A stretch of 64,000 nucleotides of DNA, from positions 1-64,000 of the forward strand of contig CAYJAY010000003.1 in NCBI GenBank assembly GCA_964368445.1, written 5' to 3'. Below, in pieces: positions 52,554 through 60,941 of this stretch (position 1 is its first letter; every line of letters begins with the position of its first letter). Source of the stretch: CAYJAY01 sp964368445 (GTDB taxonomy: Bacteria > Bacillota > Clostridia > Oscillospirales > Ruminococcaceae). A model generated the notes under the pieces. That model worked only from the letters and a program-made list of their open reading frames with translations. It did not search any database and was not told the origin of the DNA. The position numbers were made by a program, and so were the translations under genes.

Positions 52554-53438
52554 TTATGCGTCCATTCTTTTTATGTAGTTACCCATAACATCCGGCCCCT
52601 GACTTAAAATTAAAAAAGCACTTTCATCATGGCTTTTTACGATTGCTCGCAAAGCAGAGATTTCATATTTTGATATGACGGTCACTAGGATTGTTTTATC
52701 CTCCATCGTATATGCCCCTTTTCCATTCCACATTGTAACACCACGCCCCATATCATCAACTATTGCTTTTGAAAGTTCGTTGCTTGTGGTAAAGATTATC
52801 GCCATGATTCTTATGTTTTGAGCATGGAATTTGTCCACAACGATTGAACAGATAAACGCAACTATTACCGAATAGATAGCGGTTGATAGATCAAACAATA
52901 TACTACAAATTAAGTACAGAACCGAATTAACATATATAGAAAACAATCCTACAGAAAAGTTTTTATATTTTATTGTAAAATACATCGCCAAGATATCAAT
53001 ACCACCGGTAGATGCTCCGGCTAAAAGAACGATACCTATTCCAGCGCCTGTTAAAGCGCCACCTACTAATCCGTTTGCAAGGATATCGTGCATTATTGGA
53101 ACTGTCGGGGGCGTAAGTAGCGTAAAGAAGAATGTTTGTATAGCTATGCAAAAAATCGTTCTAAATAAAAACGCCTTTGACATACTTTTATATGCAAGTA
53201 TGAATAGCGGAATGTTAATTAGAAAGTTTAAAACTCCGGCAAGTTGTATGTTTTCCGGAACATAAATTAAAAGCAGATCTTCAATAATATACTGTAGGAC
53301 CTGTGATGCACCAAGCACGCCACCACTGTTTAACTGTGCCGGAAGTATAAAGTATGTAGTTCCAACACAAAAAAGCGCGCTACCAAATGTTAACAACAAA
53401 AAATTTTTAATAGCACCCGTTATGGTAGTTGTTCTCAA
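52554..53438 (-). CDS. YitT-family membrane protein
   Basis: 294 aa. Five to six N-terminal membrane helices (LLTFGSALFCVGTTYFILPA and GLVGGALTGAGIGIVLLAGA with the family's STGG turn in GASTGGIDILA) and a cytoplasmic C-terminal DUF2179 domain (VTVISKYEISALRAIVKSHD). Function unknown in the family; transport is suspected. The start is TTG 53438 with GGAGG exactly 7 nt upstream, which makes the choice secure. Confidence 0.9.
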   Translation of the reverse strand: MRTTTITGAIKNFLLLTFGSALFCVGTTYFILPAQLNSGGVLGASQVLQYIIEDLLLIYVPENIQLAGVLNFLINIPLFILAYKSMSKAFLFRTIFCIAIQTFFFTLLTPPTVPIMHDILANGLVGGALTGAGIGIVLLAGASTGGIDILAMYFTIKYKNFSVGLFSIYVNSVLYLICSILFDLSTAIYSVIVAFICSIVVDKFHAQNIRIMAIIFTTSNELSKAIVDDMGRGVTMWNGKGAYTMEDKTILVTVISKYEISALRAIVKSHDESAFLILSQGPDVMGNYIKRMDA

Positions 53439-53508
53439 AATATTTCCTCCTTAATACTGAAAAATATAACAAAAAACAGTCTGTGATTTGCTTTATAACT
53501 ATAATTTA

Positions 53509-53555
53509 AAAAAATAATGACTTTGTAGAAAAACAACGCAAAGCCATTATTTTTT
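53509..53555. terminator. Hairpin before the zinc-ribbon gene stop
   Basis: AAAAAATAATG/CATTATTTTTT with an inner CTTTG/CAAAG gives a 16-bp stem with one mismatch, 7 bp beyond the stop of the zinc-ribbon gene on the minus strand. A/T-rich arms supply the T-run in both directions. Confidence 0.75.
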
Positions 53556-53561
53556 ATAACA

Positions 53562-54767
53562 TTATTCTTTTTCAATAATCTCTTGTTCTTTTATAAAAAT
53601 TGTACTGATTTCGTTAACATTAATTGAATTGTTAACAAGATATGTATCAGCGTTTATTTGCCCGTCTAAGCAATACACTTTATCATCAACTAAAGCTTTC
53701 TTGCGATAACCTTGTACTAAAAAAAATACAGTTGCCGCAAAAACTATGACCGCGCTAAGAGGGCCTGTTAACAAAGAAAGACCAGTAACTATTACTGCTA
53801 TAAGCGTTGACATTAAAATATAAATAATTTTTCGTGCAATATTGCTCATAGGCAAGACCCCGGCAATTTTACCTGTTTGCCCATTGATTGTAAAACAATA
53901 TTTTTTCTTTTTGTACTGAATATTTAAAAACCAAACAGGTATCAGCACGTTAATTTTTTCAAAATCATTATATTCAACGTCTGAATTTTTTAGGTTGATT
54001 TTTGCGTAACCTTTCATCATTTTTTTGCAAACCGCCGATACAGACTCTACTATTCGATTTTGTGCGGTTTGTAAGCATTTATCGTCCGAAACATCGCTAT
54101 AATCGGCAAAAAAGCCCATGATGTATTTATTGTCAAACTTCGCCAACTCATTACATTCAAACGGCTCAATAGATTCTATAAATCGGCTGTTTACATAACT
54201 GCTCGCATTTACAGGGATTTTACTAAAACTTACGAGACCACGCATTACAACATCAAAAAAACTTGCAATTCTCTTTGCGGATACTACTTTAATTTCGTCT
54301 GTTGAACACTCGTATTGCAGAGTGATATCAGCATTTGCGCTAAAAAACCACGCAGGCACATATACGCCTTGCATTCTGCTAATTTTGCTCTGCTTGGTAA
54401 TTTCTCTCGGTGTTAATTTCTCTTTCTTGCAAAATTCACGAAACAGCTCCATCGCTTTTTCTTTATTAATAAGGAACGGCAGAACATATTCCGGTTCAGT
54501 ATACATATTAGATTTATCGCTTAAAACTACATTCGAATCACAAAAGGCACACTGCGTTGCAATAGTCGTTTTACCCGCTACTAATTTTGCCCCGCAAGAA
54601 AGACAATCGTAATTATTATAATTCTCATTTGAAATCCGCGTTTTTTCCTTTTCATTAAGAGTCGAATGTTCAGTTGAACAGTGCTCACAAAAAAGTTTTT
54701 GCGCCATTGGATTGAATACAATATTTCCACCACAGGAATTGCATTTATAATTAGTTGTTTTTCCCAT
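53562..54767 (-). CDS. Zinc-ribbon membrane protein of unknown function
   Basis: 401 aa. Two N-terminal zinc ribbons (YKCNSCGGNIVFNPMAQKLF with CEHC, then YDCLSCGAKLVAGKTTIATQ with CAFC), a middle domain with QGVYVPAWFFSANADITLQY and later VLIPVWFLNIQYKKKKYCFT, two adjacent hydrophobic helices (about 315-355) and a short C-terminal tail. Similar multi-ribbon proteins with a paired W-F-x-x motif are known in Firmicutes as hypothetical proteins resembling primosomal or TFIIB-like zinc ribbons; no activity can be assigned. Monocistronic. Confidence 0.75.
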   Translation of the reverse strand: MGKTTNYKCNSCGGNIVFNPMAQKLFCEHCSTEHSTLNEKEKTRISNENYNNYDCLSCGAKLVAGKTTIATQCAFCDSNVVLSDKSNMYTEPEYVLPFLINKEKAMELFREFCKKEKLTPREITKQSKISRMQGVYVPAWFFSANADITLQYECSTDEIKVVSAKRIASFFDVVMRGLVSFSKIPVNASSYVNSRFIESIEPFECNELAKFDNKYIMGFFADYSDVSDDKCLQTAQNRIVESVSAVCKKMMKGYAKINLKNSDVEYNDFEKINVLIPVWFLNIQYKKKKYCFTINGQTGKIAGVLPMSNIARKIIYILMSTLIAVIVTGLSLLTGPLSAVIVFAATVFFLVQGYRKKALVDDKVYCLDGQINADTYLVNNSINVNEISTIFIKEQEIIEKE

Positions 54768-54834
54768 GTCATTCTTCTTTCAACAGTTTTCTAATTAAAC
54801 AATGTTTCGCAGACATGCGACATTCAAAAAGCCT

Positions 54835-54909
54835 ATCTATAAAACTTCGTTACCCCTGCTCCTCAACGTGCTCGACAAATCAGTCTCGCTGTTATCGTTG
54901 CCTTGTTCA
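54835..54909. other. G+C-richer non-coding patch
   Basis: Between the zinc-ribbon gene and the polymerase-like gene lies a short stretch richer in CG-type dinucleotides (ACTTCGTTACCCCTGCTCC onward). Read on the minus strand an ATG overlaps the polymerase-like gene's stop and opens only 15 codons, with no ribosome site seen. It looks foreign to its AT-rich surroundings; no function assigned. Confidence 0.3.
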
Positions 54910-56421
54910 TTAACGGTTGTTAGTTCTACCAAATATTACTTTCAAATTAATATCTTTTGAACAAGAGCATAGTATTCCACAACAATAGAAAAACACCACA
55001 GAATAAATTTCATTTTTAAAAGGAAAAAGAGATTCCATAAGCCCTGTTATCATAATATATATTACTATACCAGCATAGATTATAAAATTATTGTCAAATG
55101 CCTTTCCCATGATAATTGTAAATATAATTCTCAAAAATATAAATAAATAAAACAACACAAATAGAATTAGTCCAACAATACCAAACGCTAAAATAATATA
55201 AAGATATTCATTATGTGCGCTCGCAAAAAAGTTCCCGGTTAACGATTGAACTTCGCTAGATATATCCCAAGGATCCATTTTAAAGCCAAAAAAAATCGTA
55301 TAAGGATATTCCTTAATTATCTGTATATGATCTGTCCAAATCCCTGTTCTTCCATTAAAGTGAACAACATCGCTGTAGTCTCTTCCAACATCTAAATCTT
55401 GGTCAAACTCATTTGCATTTTCATTTTCGCTTGTATTTATATCAATCACAAGTTGTTGGACGTTTTGCTGTGGCGCAAGTTCCTCTACTACGGTTTCATT
55501 TATCAAAGGTTTTGATACCTGTTGTTCTGCAATATCTTGTTGTTGCAAAACCAATGGCAAAGATGAAAAATCTATGTCCGACAAACTTATGCGAACAAAG
55601 TTAAATATATTTAAAACGATGATAAATGCAAAAAAAACACCAACCGTTGTTGCAATAAGAACACTGAAAAATCCAATGAATTTCTTTTTAAGCTGTGCCG
55701 TCTTATATCTATTCAAAGTCAAGCAAGCTAAAATCAATCCAACAACAAAAGCATAACATAAATTTGAAGTTCTGCTTTGAGTAAGCGAAATGATAATAAA
55801 GAACATGATTAATTCTATAATAATTAATATCCGTATTGTCTTTCTCTTAAAATAAAAAAGAAAAGCAAATGAAATTATTGATAGAAGCGAAAATACAATA
55901 GCTGTTACATTCGGGTGGGAATAAATAACTAGCCTTGATTGGTCTTCATGCAAGCTTATGTTTGGCATATCTGGCGTTAATGATCGTAAATCGGAATTAA
56001 TAATAAACGCATATATACCAAGAACCGCCAAAACCAAAAGCAGGATAATTAATGGTAAAAAAACCACAAAAGAGAAAATAGTCTTGTGCTTATGTTCTAA
56101 TAAAAACGGAACCGTAAATGCCACCAACGTCATAAAGACCACGTTAAGTATTTCAGAAACATTAACCCAATAGTTTAAAGTATATAAAATAAACGCCCAC
56201 ATCAAAAACACAATAAGTATTTTAAACTCTTTGGCTTTTGCAAATACTTTAAACTCATTAATTAAAATCACACCCAACGAAAAAGCATATAAATAATCAA
56301 TAAAATTCTCAGTATAATACAGAGCATATGATGGATGTGTAAAAAACAATATTTTAATTTGAAAATATATAAAAAAAGACAATAGTATAAAAGTTCTTAG
56401 ATTATAGTATCTTTCAAACAT
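54910..56421 (-). CDS. O-antigen ligase/polymerase-like membrane protein
   Basis: 503 aa with about twelve membrane helices and a large extracytoplasmic loop (about 290-400). The loop and following segment carry the O-antigen ligase family pattern: RTGIWTDHIQIIKEYPYTIF, then FFASAHNEYLYIILAFGIVG with its conserved His-Asn. It polymerises or ligates lipid-linked repeat units at the outer face of the membrane. First of the second polysaccharide locus read from the left; the next gene upstream is a GT2. Only a weak ribosome site precedes ATG 56421. Confidence 0.82.
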   Translation of the reverse strand: MFERYYNLRTFILLSFFIYFQIKILFFTHPSYALYYTENFIDYLYAFSLGVILINEFKVFAKAKEFKILIVFLMWAFILYTLNYWVNVSEILNVVFMTLVAFTVPFLLEHKHKTIFSFVVFLPLIILLLVLAVLGIYAFIINSDLRSLTPDMPNISLHEDQSRLVIYSHPNVTAIVFSLLSIISFAFLFYFKRKTIRILIIIELIMFFIIISLTQSRTSNLCYAFVVGLILACLTLNRYKTAQLKKKFIGFFSVLIATTVGVFFAFIIVLNIFNFVRISLSDIDFSSLPLVLQQQDIAEQQVSKPLINETVVEELAPQQNVQQLVIDINTSENENANEFDQDLDVGRDYSDVVHFNGRTGIWTDHIQIIKEYPYTIFFGFKMDPWDISSEVQSLTGNFFASAHNEYLYIILAFGIVGLILFVLFYLFIFLRIIFTIIMGKAFDNNFIIYAGIVIYIMITGLMESLFPFKNEIYSVVFFYCCGILCSCSKDINLKVIFGRTNNR

Positions 56422-56476
56422 ACCAGCTTTAGTTAAAATGATTTATTCCCCTCCCGGTCATTATACAAAAAATAGG

Positions 56477-57229
56477 CTACGAATACTTTTTCAAAGCATT
56501 TATTACATATGATACAAAGCATTCAATCGAATAAAGAAGCGGCAGTTTTTCCACGTTTCGATATAAAAACCACGCGCCTTTTACAGCTTTAAATTTGTTA
56601 TTCGAGAGTGACCCCTCTCGTCTTCTATATTTCGCTAGAGACATGTTGAGCCCATATGCTATCTCTCCTGTTTTTAAAATCTTTAACCAAGTAGCTCCGT
56701 CTTGTCCAATTCTCAAATCTGGCATAATCAATAATTCTTTTGAAACATTTTCAAGATCAATTAATATTGTATGTGAACAAGTTAATGGTCCCTTTAAAAA
56801 ACTTTCATATGTAGTTTTAATAGGAACATTTATAGATTTTATATAATCCCCATTTTCTTTAATCAGATCATAGTTTGTATAACAAATATTATATTTATTT
56901 TGCTTTATAAAGCTTAGTTGTTCCTCTAGTTTTTTTTCTGCCCACAAATCATCTGAGTCAAGGTATGCGATGTATCTCCCTTTTGAAATATTTAGTGCAT
57001 TATTTCTAGAACGACCGGGGCCATAATTATTATCGTTTATCATCAAAATAATTCTTTTATCTTCTTTTTGTAATCGCCTAAGCAGTTCTACAGTGTTATC
57101 TGTTGAACAGTCATCACAAATAATCAATTCCCAATTTGAATATGTTTGTTTTTGAACTGAAGTTATTGTTTCTTCAATCCATTTTGAACTATTGTAAGCC
57201 GGCATTATAACGCTAACAAGATCATTCAT
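56477..57229 (-). CDS. GT2 glycosyltransferase
   Basis: About 250 aa. VSVIMPAYNSSKWIEETITS, LIICDDCSTDNTVELL and IAYLDSDDLWAEKKLEEQL are family 2 motifs of the WcaA/EpsE-like type. ATG 57229 has GAGGGG at about 9 nt and overlaps the upstream phosphotransferase stop by 8 bp; the frame extends 8 codons further. Adds a sugar to the lipid-linked primer made by that enzyme. Confidence 0.88.
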   Translation of the reverse strand: MNDLVSVIMPAYNSSKWIEETITSVQKQTYSNWELIICDDCSTDNTVELLRRLQKEDKRIILMINDNNYGPGRSRNNALNISKGRYIAYLDSDDLWAEKKLEEQLSFIKQNKYNICYTNYDLIKENGDYIKSINVPIKTTYESFLKGPLTCSHTILIDLENVSKELLIMPDLRIGQDGATWLKILKTGEIAYGLNMSLAKYRRREGSLSNNKFKAVKGAWFLYRNVEKLPLLYSIECFVSYVINALKKYS

Positions 57230-58631
57230 TTTTTGTCCCCTCATCTTTGACATTAACCATCTTTTCGTTGTTAATTATTTTTCCGCCAAACACCGTTAAA
57301 AAAACAATCTTAATATCCAAAAAAATGTTCCAATTTTCTATATACCATATATCATGCTTAATTCTGTCAACTATGCTTGTGTCACCTCTAAGACCATGCA
57401 CCTGCGCCCAGCCTGTTATCCCCGGCCTGACTTGATGTTTAACCATGTATAGTGGTATTTCTTCCTTAAAGTGCTCAACGTGAAAAGGGACTTCAGGGCG
57501 AGGACCTACTATCGTCATGTCCCCTTTCAAAACATTAAAAAACTGCGGAAGCTCATCAATGCTTGTTTTTCTAATAAAGCTTCCAAAAGCAGTTTTTCTT
57601 GTGTCTTTATCTGTCGTCCAGCCGGTTGTTTCGGTGCCGGTAATCTTCATGCTGCGAAATTTATACATGGTGAAAATCTTTTTGTTTCGCCCGACACGTT
57701 CTTGCTTAAAAATAATGGGACCCGGGCTTGTTATCTTTGTGCCTATCATTGCAACAAACATAAATGGAGACGAGATAACAATGAGAATAAGCGACAAAAC
57801 TATATCAAAAGCTCTCTTCTGCAACGCACAAAAATCACTATCAAGCGGTATCGTTCGCATATTAATCAGTTTAATGTCTTCAATGCTATCAACCGACGGC
57901 GTGGTCGGAATATAATCGTTATATATAGGTATAATATAAATCTTCATGCCATGCTTTTCGCAGATATCGATAGTTTCTCTGATTATTCCGGTTTCATGCG
58001 GTTCAAGCGCTATAACAACTTCATCGACAACAACCTTTTGCAAAACATCATTGAGCTCAACATATCCGCCAAGCCTTTCGCCTAGTTCCTTGTTTTCGTT
58101 GTCACTTATATAACCTTTTATGGTAAATCCAAATTGAGGATTATTGTTCAAACCCTCTATATATCTTTTGGAAAGGTTTCCGGAACCAATTACGATAACT
58201 TTTTTTTGATTAAACCCAAGTTTTCGATATTTTCTAAGAACTCTTCTTAAGAATACTCGTTTTAACCCCACCAAAACTATTGTTAACGCATACGTAAGCA
58301 CCAAAACACCCCGAGAAAAGTCCTCAAGCCTAAAAACAAATAATGATAATCCAAATAACAATATCGTTATGCTTGAAGCCTTTATAATCTCGGTTTGTTC
58401 TGAAATGATTGTTTTAAATCTGTAGGAATCATATAGATTAAAAACTTTAAAAATTATTATACTTAAAAGGCTATAGATTAAAACCAAATAGATGCTTTGA
58501 GAGATATTGTTCCCAAGGTTGTTTTGATTTCCAAGCCAAACAAGAATAGAAAGCGCATAGGCAAAATTTATGATAATGAAATCCGATATAACGTTTATAA
58601 AGTTTAAAAATCTTTGGTTTTTTCTGATCAT
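57222..58631 (-). CDS. Undecaprenyl-phosphate sugar phosphotransferase
   Basis: 469 aa. Four N-terminal membrane helices, a Rossmann-like middle domain (KKVIVIGSGNLSKRYIEGL), a fifth helix, and a C-terminal bacterial sugar transferase domain: PGPIIFKQERVGRNKKIFTM, YKFRSM, RKTSIDELPQFFNVLKGDM, VGPRPEVPFH, RPGITGWAQVHGLRGD. It starts repeat-unit synthesis by moving a sugar phosphate to undecaprenyl phosphate (WcaJ/WbaP type). It heads the left half of the second locus; the 310-bp region upstream is AT-rich with no clear promoter beyond a TTGCAC-N17-TGAAAT candidate. Confidence 0.92.
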   Translation of the reverse strand: MIRKNQRFLNFINVISDFIIINFAYALSILVWLGNQNNLGNNISQSIYLVLIYSLLSIIIFKVFNLYDSYRFKTIISEQTEIIKASSITILLFGLSLFVFRLEDFSRGVLVLTYALTIVLVGLKRVFLRRVLRKYRKLGFNQKKVIVIGSGNLSKRYIEGLNNNPQFGFTIKGYISDNENKELGERLGGYVELNDVLQKVVVDEVVIALEPHETGIIRETIDICEKHGMKIYIIPIYNDYIPTTPSVDSIEDIKLINMRTIPLDSDFCALQKRAFDIVLSLILIVISSPFMFVAMIGTKITSPGPIIFKQERVGRNKKIFTMYKFRSMKITGTETTGWTTDKDTRKTAFGSFIRKTSIDELPQFFNVLKGDMTIVGPRPEVPFHVEHFKEEIPLYMVKHQVRPGITGWAQVHGLRGDTSIVDRIKHDIWYIENWNIFLDIKIVFLTVFGGKIINNEKMVNVKDEGTKNE

Positions 58632-58944
58632 AAAAGCTGTTTCACCTTTTACAAAATATCTAATGATAAATTATATGTAATTAAGTATGCGCCGATGTAA
58701 TTTCATGTTAATTCTATGTTAAGTGCAAACACATTGTACTATTAAATTATAATATATAATTATACTGGGGTATTATACTAATTGACTTTCACCTGAAGCC
58801 AGATAAAATCACAAATAATCGTTACAAGAAAATAACAAAACAAGTCGACTTAATCACTTGCTTTAACTGGTCTCGCCCCCGAAAAATGTACCACTATGAA
58901 TATTGATAAAAAATCACAAGCTAACAAAAAAAGGATCGAAAAAA

Positions 58945-59270
58945 ATGGCGAGAAAGAATTACAGTATAGAACAAATTGTGACCGAGCTGCGAGAAGTGGA
59001 ATTGTTTTGCGGACAAATAAAATCAGAAAATGGCTGAAAAATGCCGAAGTAATTACGGCATATATTGAACCGGGTTATCTTGGGAGAACGGATTTTGTGA
59101 AAGTTTCAATGCCAGAATGAGGGACAAGTTTTTCAACTAAGAGCTGTTCGGCAACATGTATGAAGCTGAAGTTTTAACAAAAAGATAGGTCAAATATTAT
59201 AACGAAATCAGACACCACAGCAGTCTCGGAGACACCCCCCTACTCCACAAACAGTTATACCTTTCACATC
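58945..59270 (+). pseudogene. Decayed IS3-family transposase
   Basis: A start of OrfA (ARKNYSIEQIVTELREVEL) is joined by an internal deletion to the C-terminal part of OrfB (AYIEPGYLGRTDF, then in another frame ESFNARMRDKFFN, ELFGNMYEAEVLTKR and VKYYNEIRHHSSLGDTP). The OrfB part contains the last catalytic Glu region but is broken by a frameshift and two in-frame stops. Thus a non-functional remnant, on the strand opposite to its neighbours. No intact terminal repeats recognised. Confidence 0.85.
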
Positions 59271-59284
59271 CTTGAGTGGGTTTT

Positions 59285-59358
59285 ACTGTTTATTTTTTCA
59301 AACTGTCAAGGGTAAATATAAGGCTTCTCCGCCCTTGACTCTTCAAAAAATAAGCAGT
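59285..59358. repeat. Long imperfect inverted repeat next to the IS remnant
   Basis: Left arm 59285-59312 and right arm 59332-59358 pair over about 27 bp (core GTCAAGGG/CCCTTGAC perfect; flanks TTATTTTTT/AAAAAATAA and ACTG/CAGT) around a 19-nt loop. It may be a small non-autonomous element, an IS end or a transcript-end hairpin. The rest of 59271-59447 holds no gene. Confidence 0.5.
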
Positions 59359-59447
59359 GTTGGGTAGTCAAACCGTGTAAGAAAAATGTATTTTACGGGA
59401 AAGTTACTAACATTATTTCTGGACTATAAAGAAGGGACATTTCATAT

Positions 59448-60215
59448 CTATTTATATAAACTACTGTTGCTCGGTAGTTTTTTTCGTGCTAAACAAATTA
59501 AACTTACACCAATCGGAAGCGATATTTTGTTAGCAATGAAAAATACTTCTGATGATAAAATAGTATAACATAATTTATTGATAAAATTGTTTTTGATATT
59601 TGTTTCAAGTTTGCTTTCTGAATTTAAGTGAAAAATATTTGACACAAGGCGTATTGTCAAAATCGCAGGAAAAAACCAAAAATTGTAATATCCAATATAA
59701 TCAATTTCAAAACCTGCATTTTGCAACAAAGTAACAAGTTGTTTTTTGTTATATCTTCGCTTGTGACCTAAATTTTCATCAAATTTTGACCACAATAGCT
59801 CAAGCGCCGGAACAGTAAAAACACAAAACCCATTAATTCCTAAAGAATTGTAAATGTTTTTTACGGCCTTTCCATCGTCTTCAATATGCTCTAAAATATC
59901 TAATGCAACTGCAACATCATATGAATTTTCAATTATTTTATCATCACTGGCAATGTTACTTAAAACAAAATTGACTCCACAATGTTTTTTTCTGCAATGA
60001 TTTAAAACGTCTTCATTTTGATCGTAACCAGTCAATTCACCGAGAATCTTCAGATCTTCAAGCATTAGACCTGCACCACAACCAAAATCAGCAACTTTCA
60101 TAAAACTTTTAAATTTATGCATTTTTATTAAAGCTAGTACTAACTCACGTTTACTCATTAAATACCAATGATACTCACTTTTATCCTTTAATACTGTGTA
60201 CATATTTTCATTCAT
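59448..60215 (-). CDS. Class I SAM-dependent methyltransferase
   Basis: About 255 aa. VADFGCGAGLMLEDL is the cofactor loop, TGYDQNEDVL the acidic residue after strand 2, and DVAVALDILEHIEDDGKAV motif II, followed by LLWSKFDENLGHKRRYNKK, typical of methyltransferases in glycan loci. The C-terminus has a hydrophobic segment (about 190-205), perhaps membrane-associated. ATG 60215 follows GGAGAA and overlaps the upstream stop by 8 bp; the frame runs 8 codons further. Substrate unknown. Confidence 0.82.
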   Translation of the reverse strand: MNENMYTVLKDKSEYHWYLMSKRELVLALIKMHKFKSFMKVADFGCGAGLMLEDLKILGELTGYDQNEDVLNHCRKKHCGVNFVLSNIASDDKIIENSYDVAVALDILEHIEDDGKAVKNIYNSLGINGFCVFTVPALELLWSKFDENLGHKRRYNKKQLVTLLQNAGFEIDYIGYYNFWFFPAILTIRLVSNIFHLNSESKLETNIKNNFINKLCYTILSSEVFFIANKISLPIGVSLICLARKKLPSNSSLYK

Positions 60216-60921
60216 CGGTAATATTCTCCAGTTTTTCAATTATAATATACGAAGCACCGAGAGGTGTAAATTTTCGAAAAATTTTTTTCCCCATTACCCA
60301 AATTGATTTTCCAATATCAACTTTACCATACTCTAAAACATTTATATCATTTATAGTTTTAACTAGCTTAATCAAACTTGTTTTCGAATATTGATATGTA
60401 TATCCAAATTTTGTAATACAAAAAAACAATTGCATAGGTAGATATAAACATCTTTCTATCATTTCAAACCATGGTTCAACAGTGGACTCAACAATTATTA
60501 ATTTACCGTTTCTCTTTAATACTTTTAGACATTGTTTTAAGGCTACAAGCGTGTTATGTTCAGTTTCTTTATATGTCTTACCAGCCAAATGATGAATTAC
60601 TGTTTGTAAAATTACTATATCAAACTTGTCATATACGAATTCATCCATTTTTAAAACATCTGCTTCAATAAATTTAACTTTACTTTCTAATTTATATCGC
60701 TCAACTGCCAATTCATTGTATTCCAAATCAGCACAAATTAAAGACTCTATAGGCTTTAAATTATAATTTATTACGCCACCGTTACCAACATCTATTACAT
60801 AATCACCACTATTAATGAATTTATTGATAATCTTTGCTGAATTCTTGTAAAACGTAGGTTGAATTGACATTATTTCTTCCGCATAATTATCAATATTTTT
60901 TTTAAAGTATGTATTTCTCAT
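60208..60921 (-). CDS. Class I SAM-dependent methyltransferase
   Basis: About 237 aa. YVIDVGNGGVINYNL is a variant cofactor loop, CADLEYNELAVERY the next strand, and FDIVILQTVIHHLAGKTYKE motif II; LIIVESTVEPWFEMIER follows, as in methyltransferases acting on lipid-linked or small sugars. The frame starts at 60936, but AAGGAT lies 6 nt before ATG 60921, which is preferred. It ends inside the start of the second methyltransferase, so both are co-translated. Confidence 0.78.
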   Translation of the reverse strand: MRNTYFKKNIDNYAEEIMSIQPTFYKNSAKIINKFINSGDYVIDVGNGGVINYNLKPIESLICADLEYNELAVERYKLESKVKFIEADVLKMDEFVYDKFDIVILQTVIHHLAGKTYKETEHNTLVALKQCLKVLKRNGKLIIVESTVEPWFEMIERCLYLPMQLFFCITKFGYTYQYSKTSLIKLVKTINDINVLEYGKVDIGKSIWVMGKKIFRKFTPLGASYIIIEKLENITDE

Positions 60922-60941
60922 TTTTATATCCTTCATTTAAT

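Noticed and set aside
59305..59365. Inverted repeat followed by GTTGGGT as a possible integron attC site
   Set aside because: GTTGGGT fits the GTTRRRY core by chance, but the opposite RYYYAAC core is missing and no cassette-like structure is present.
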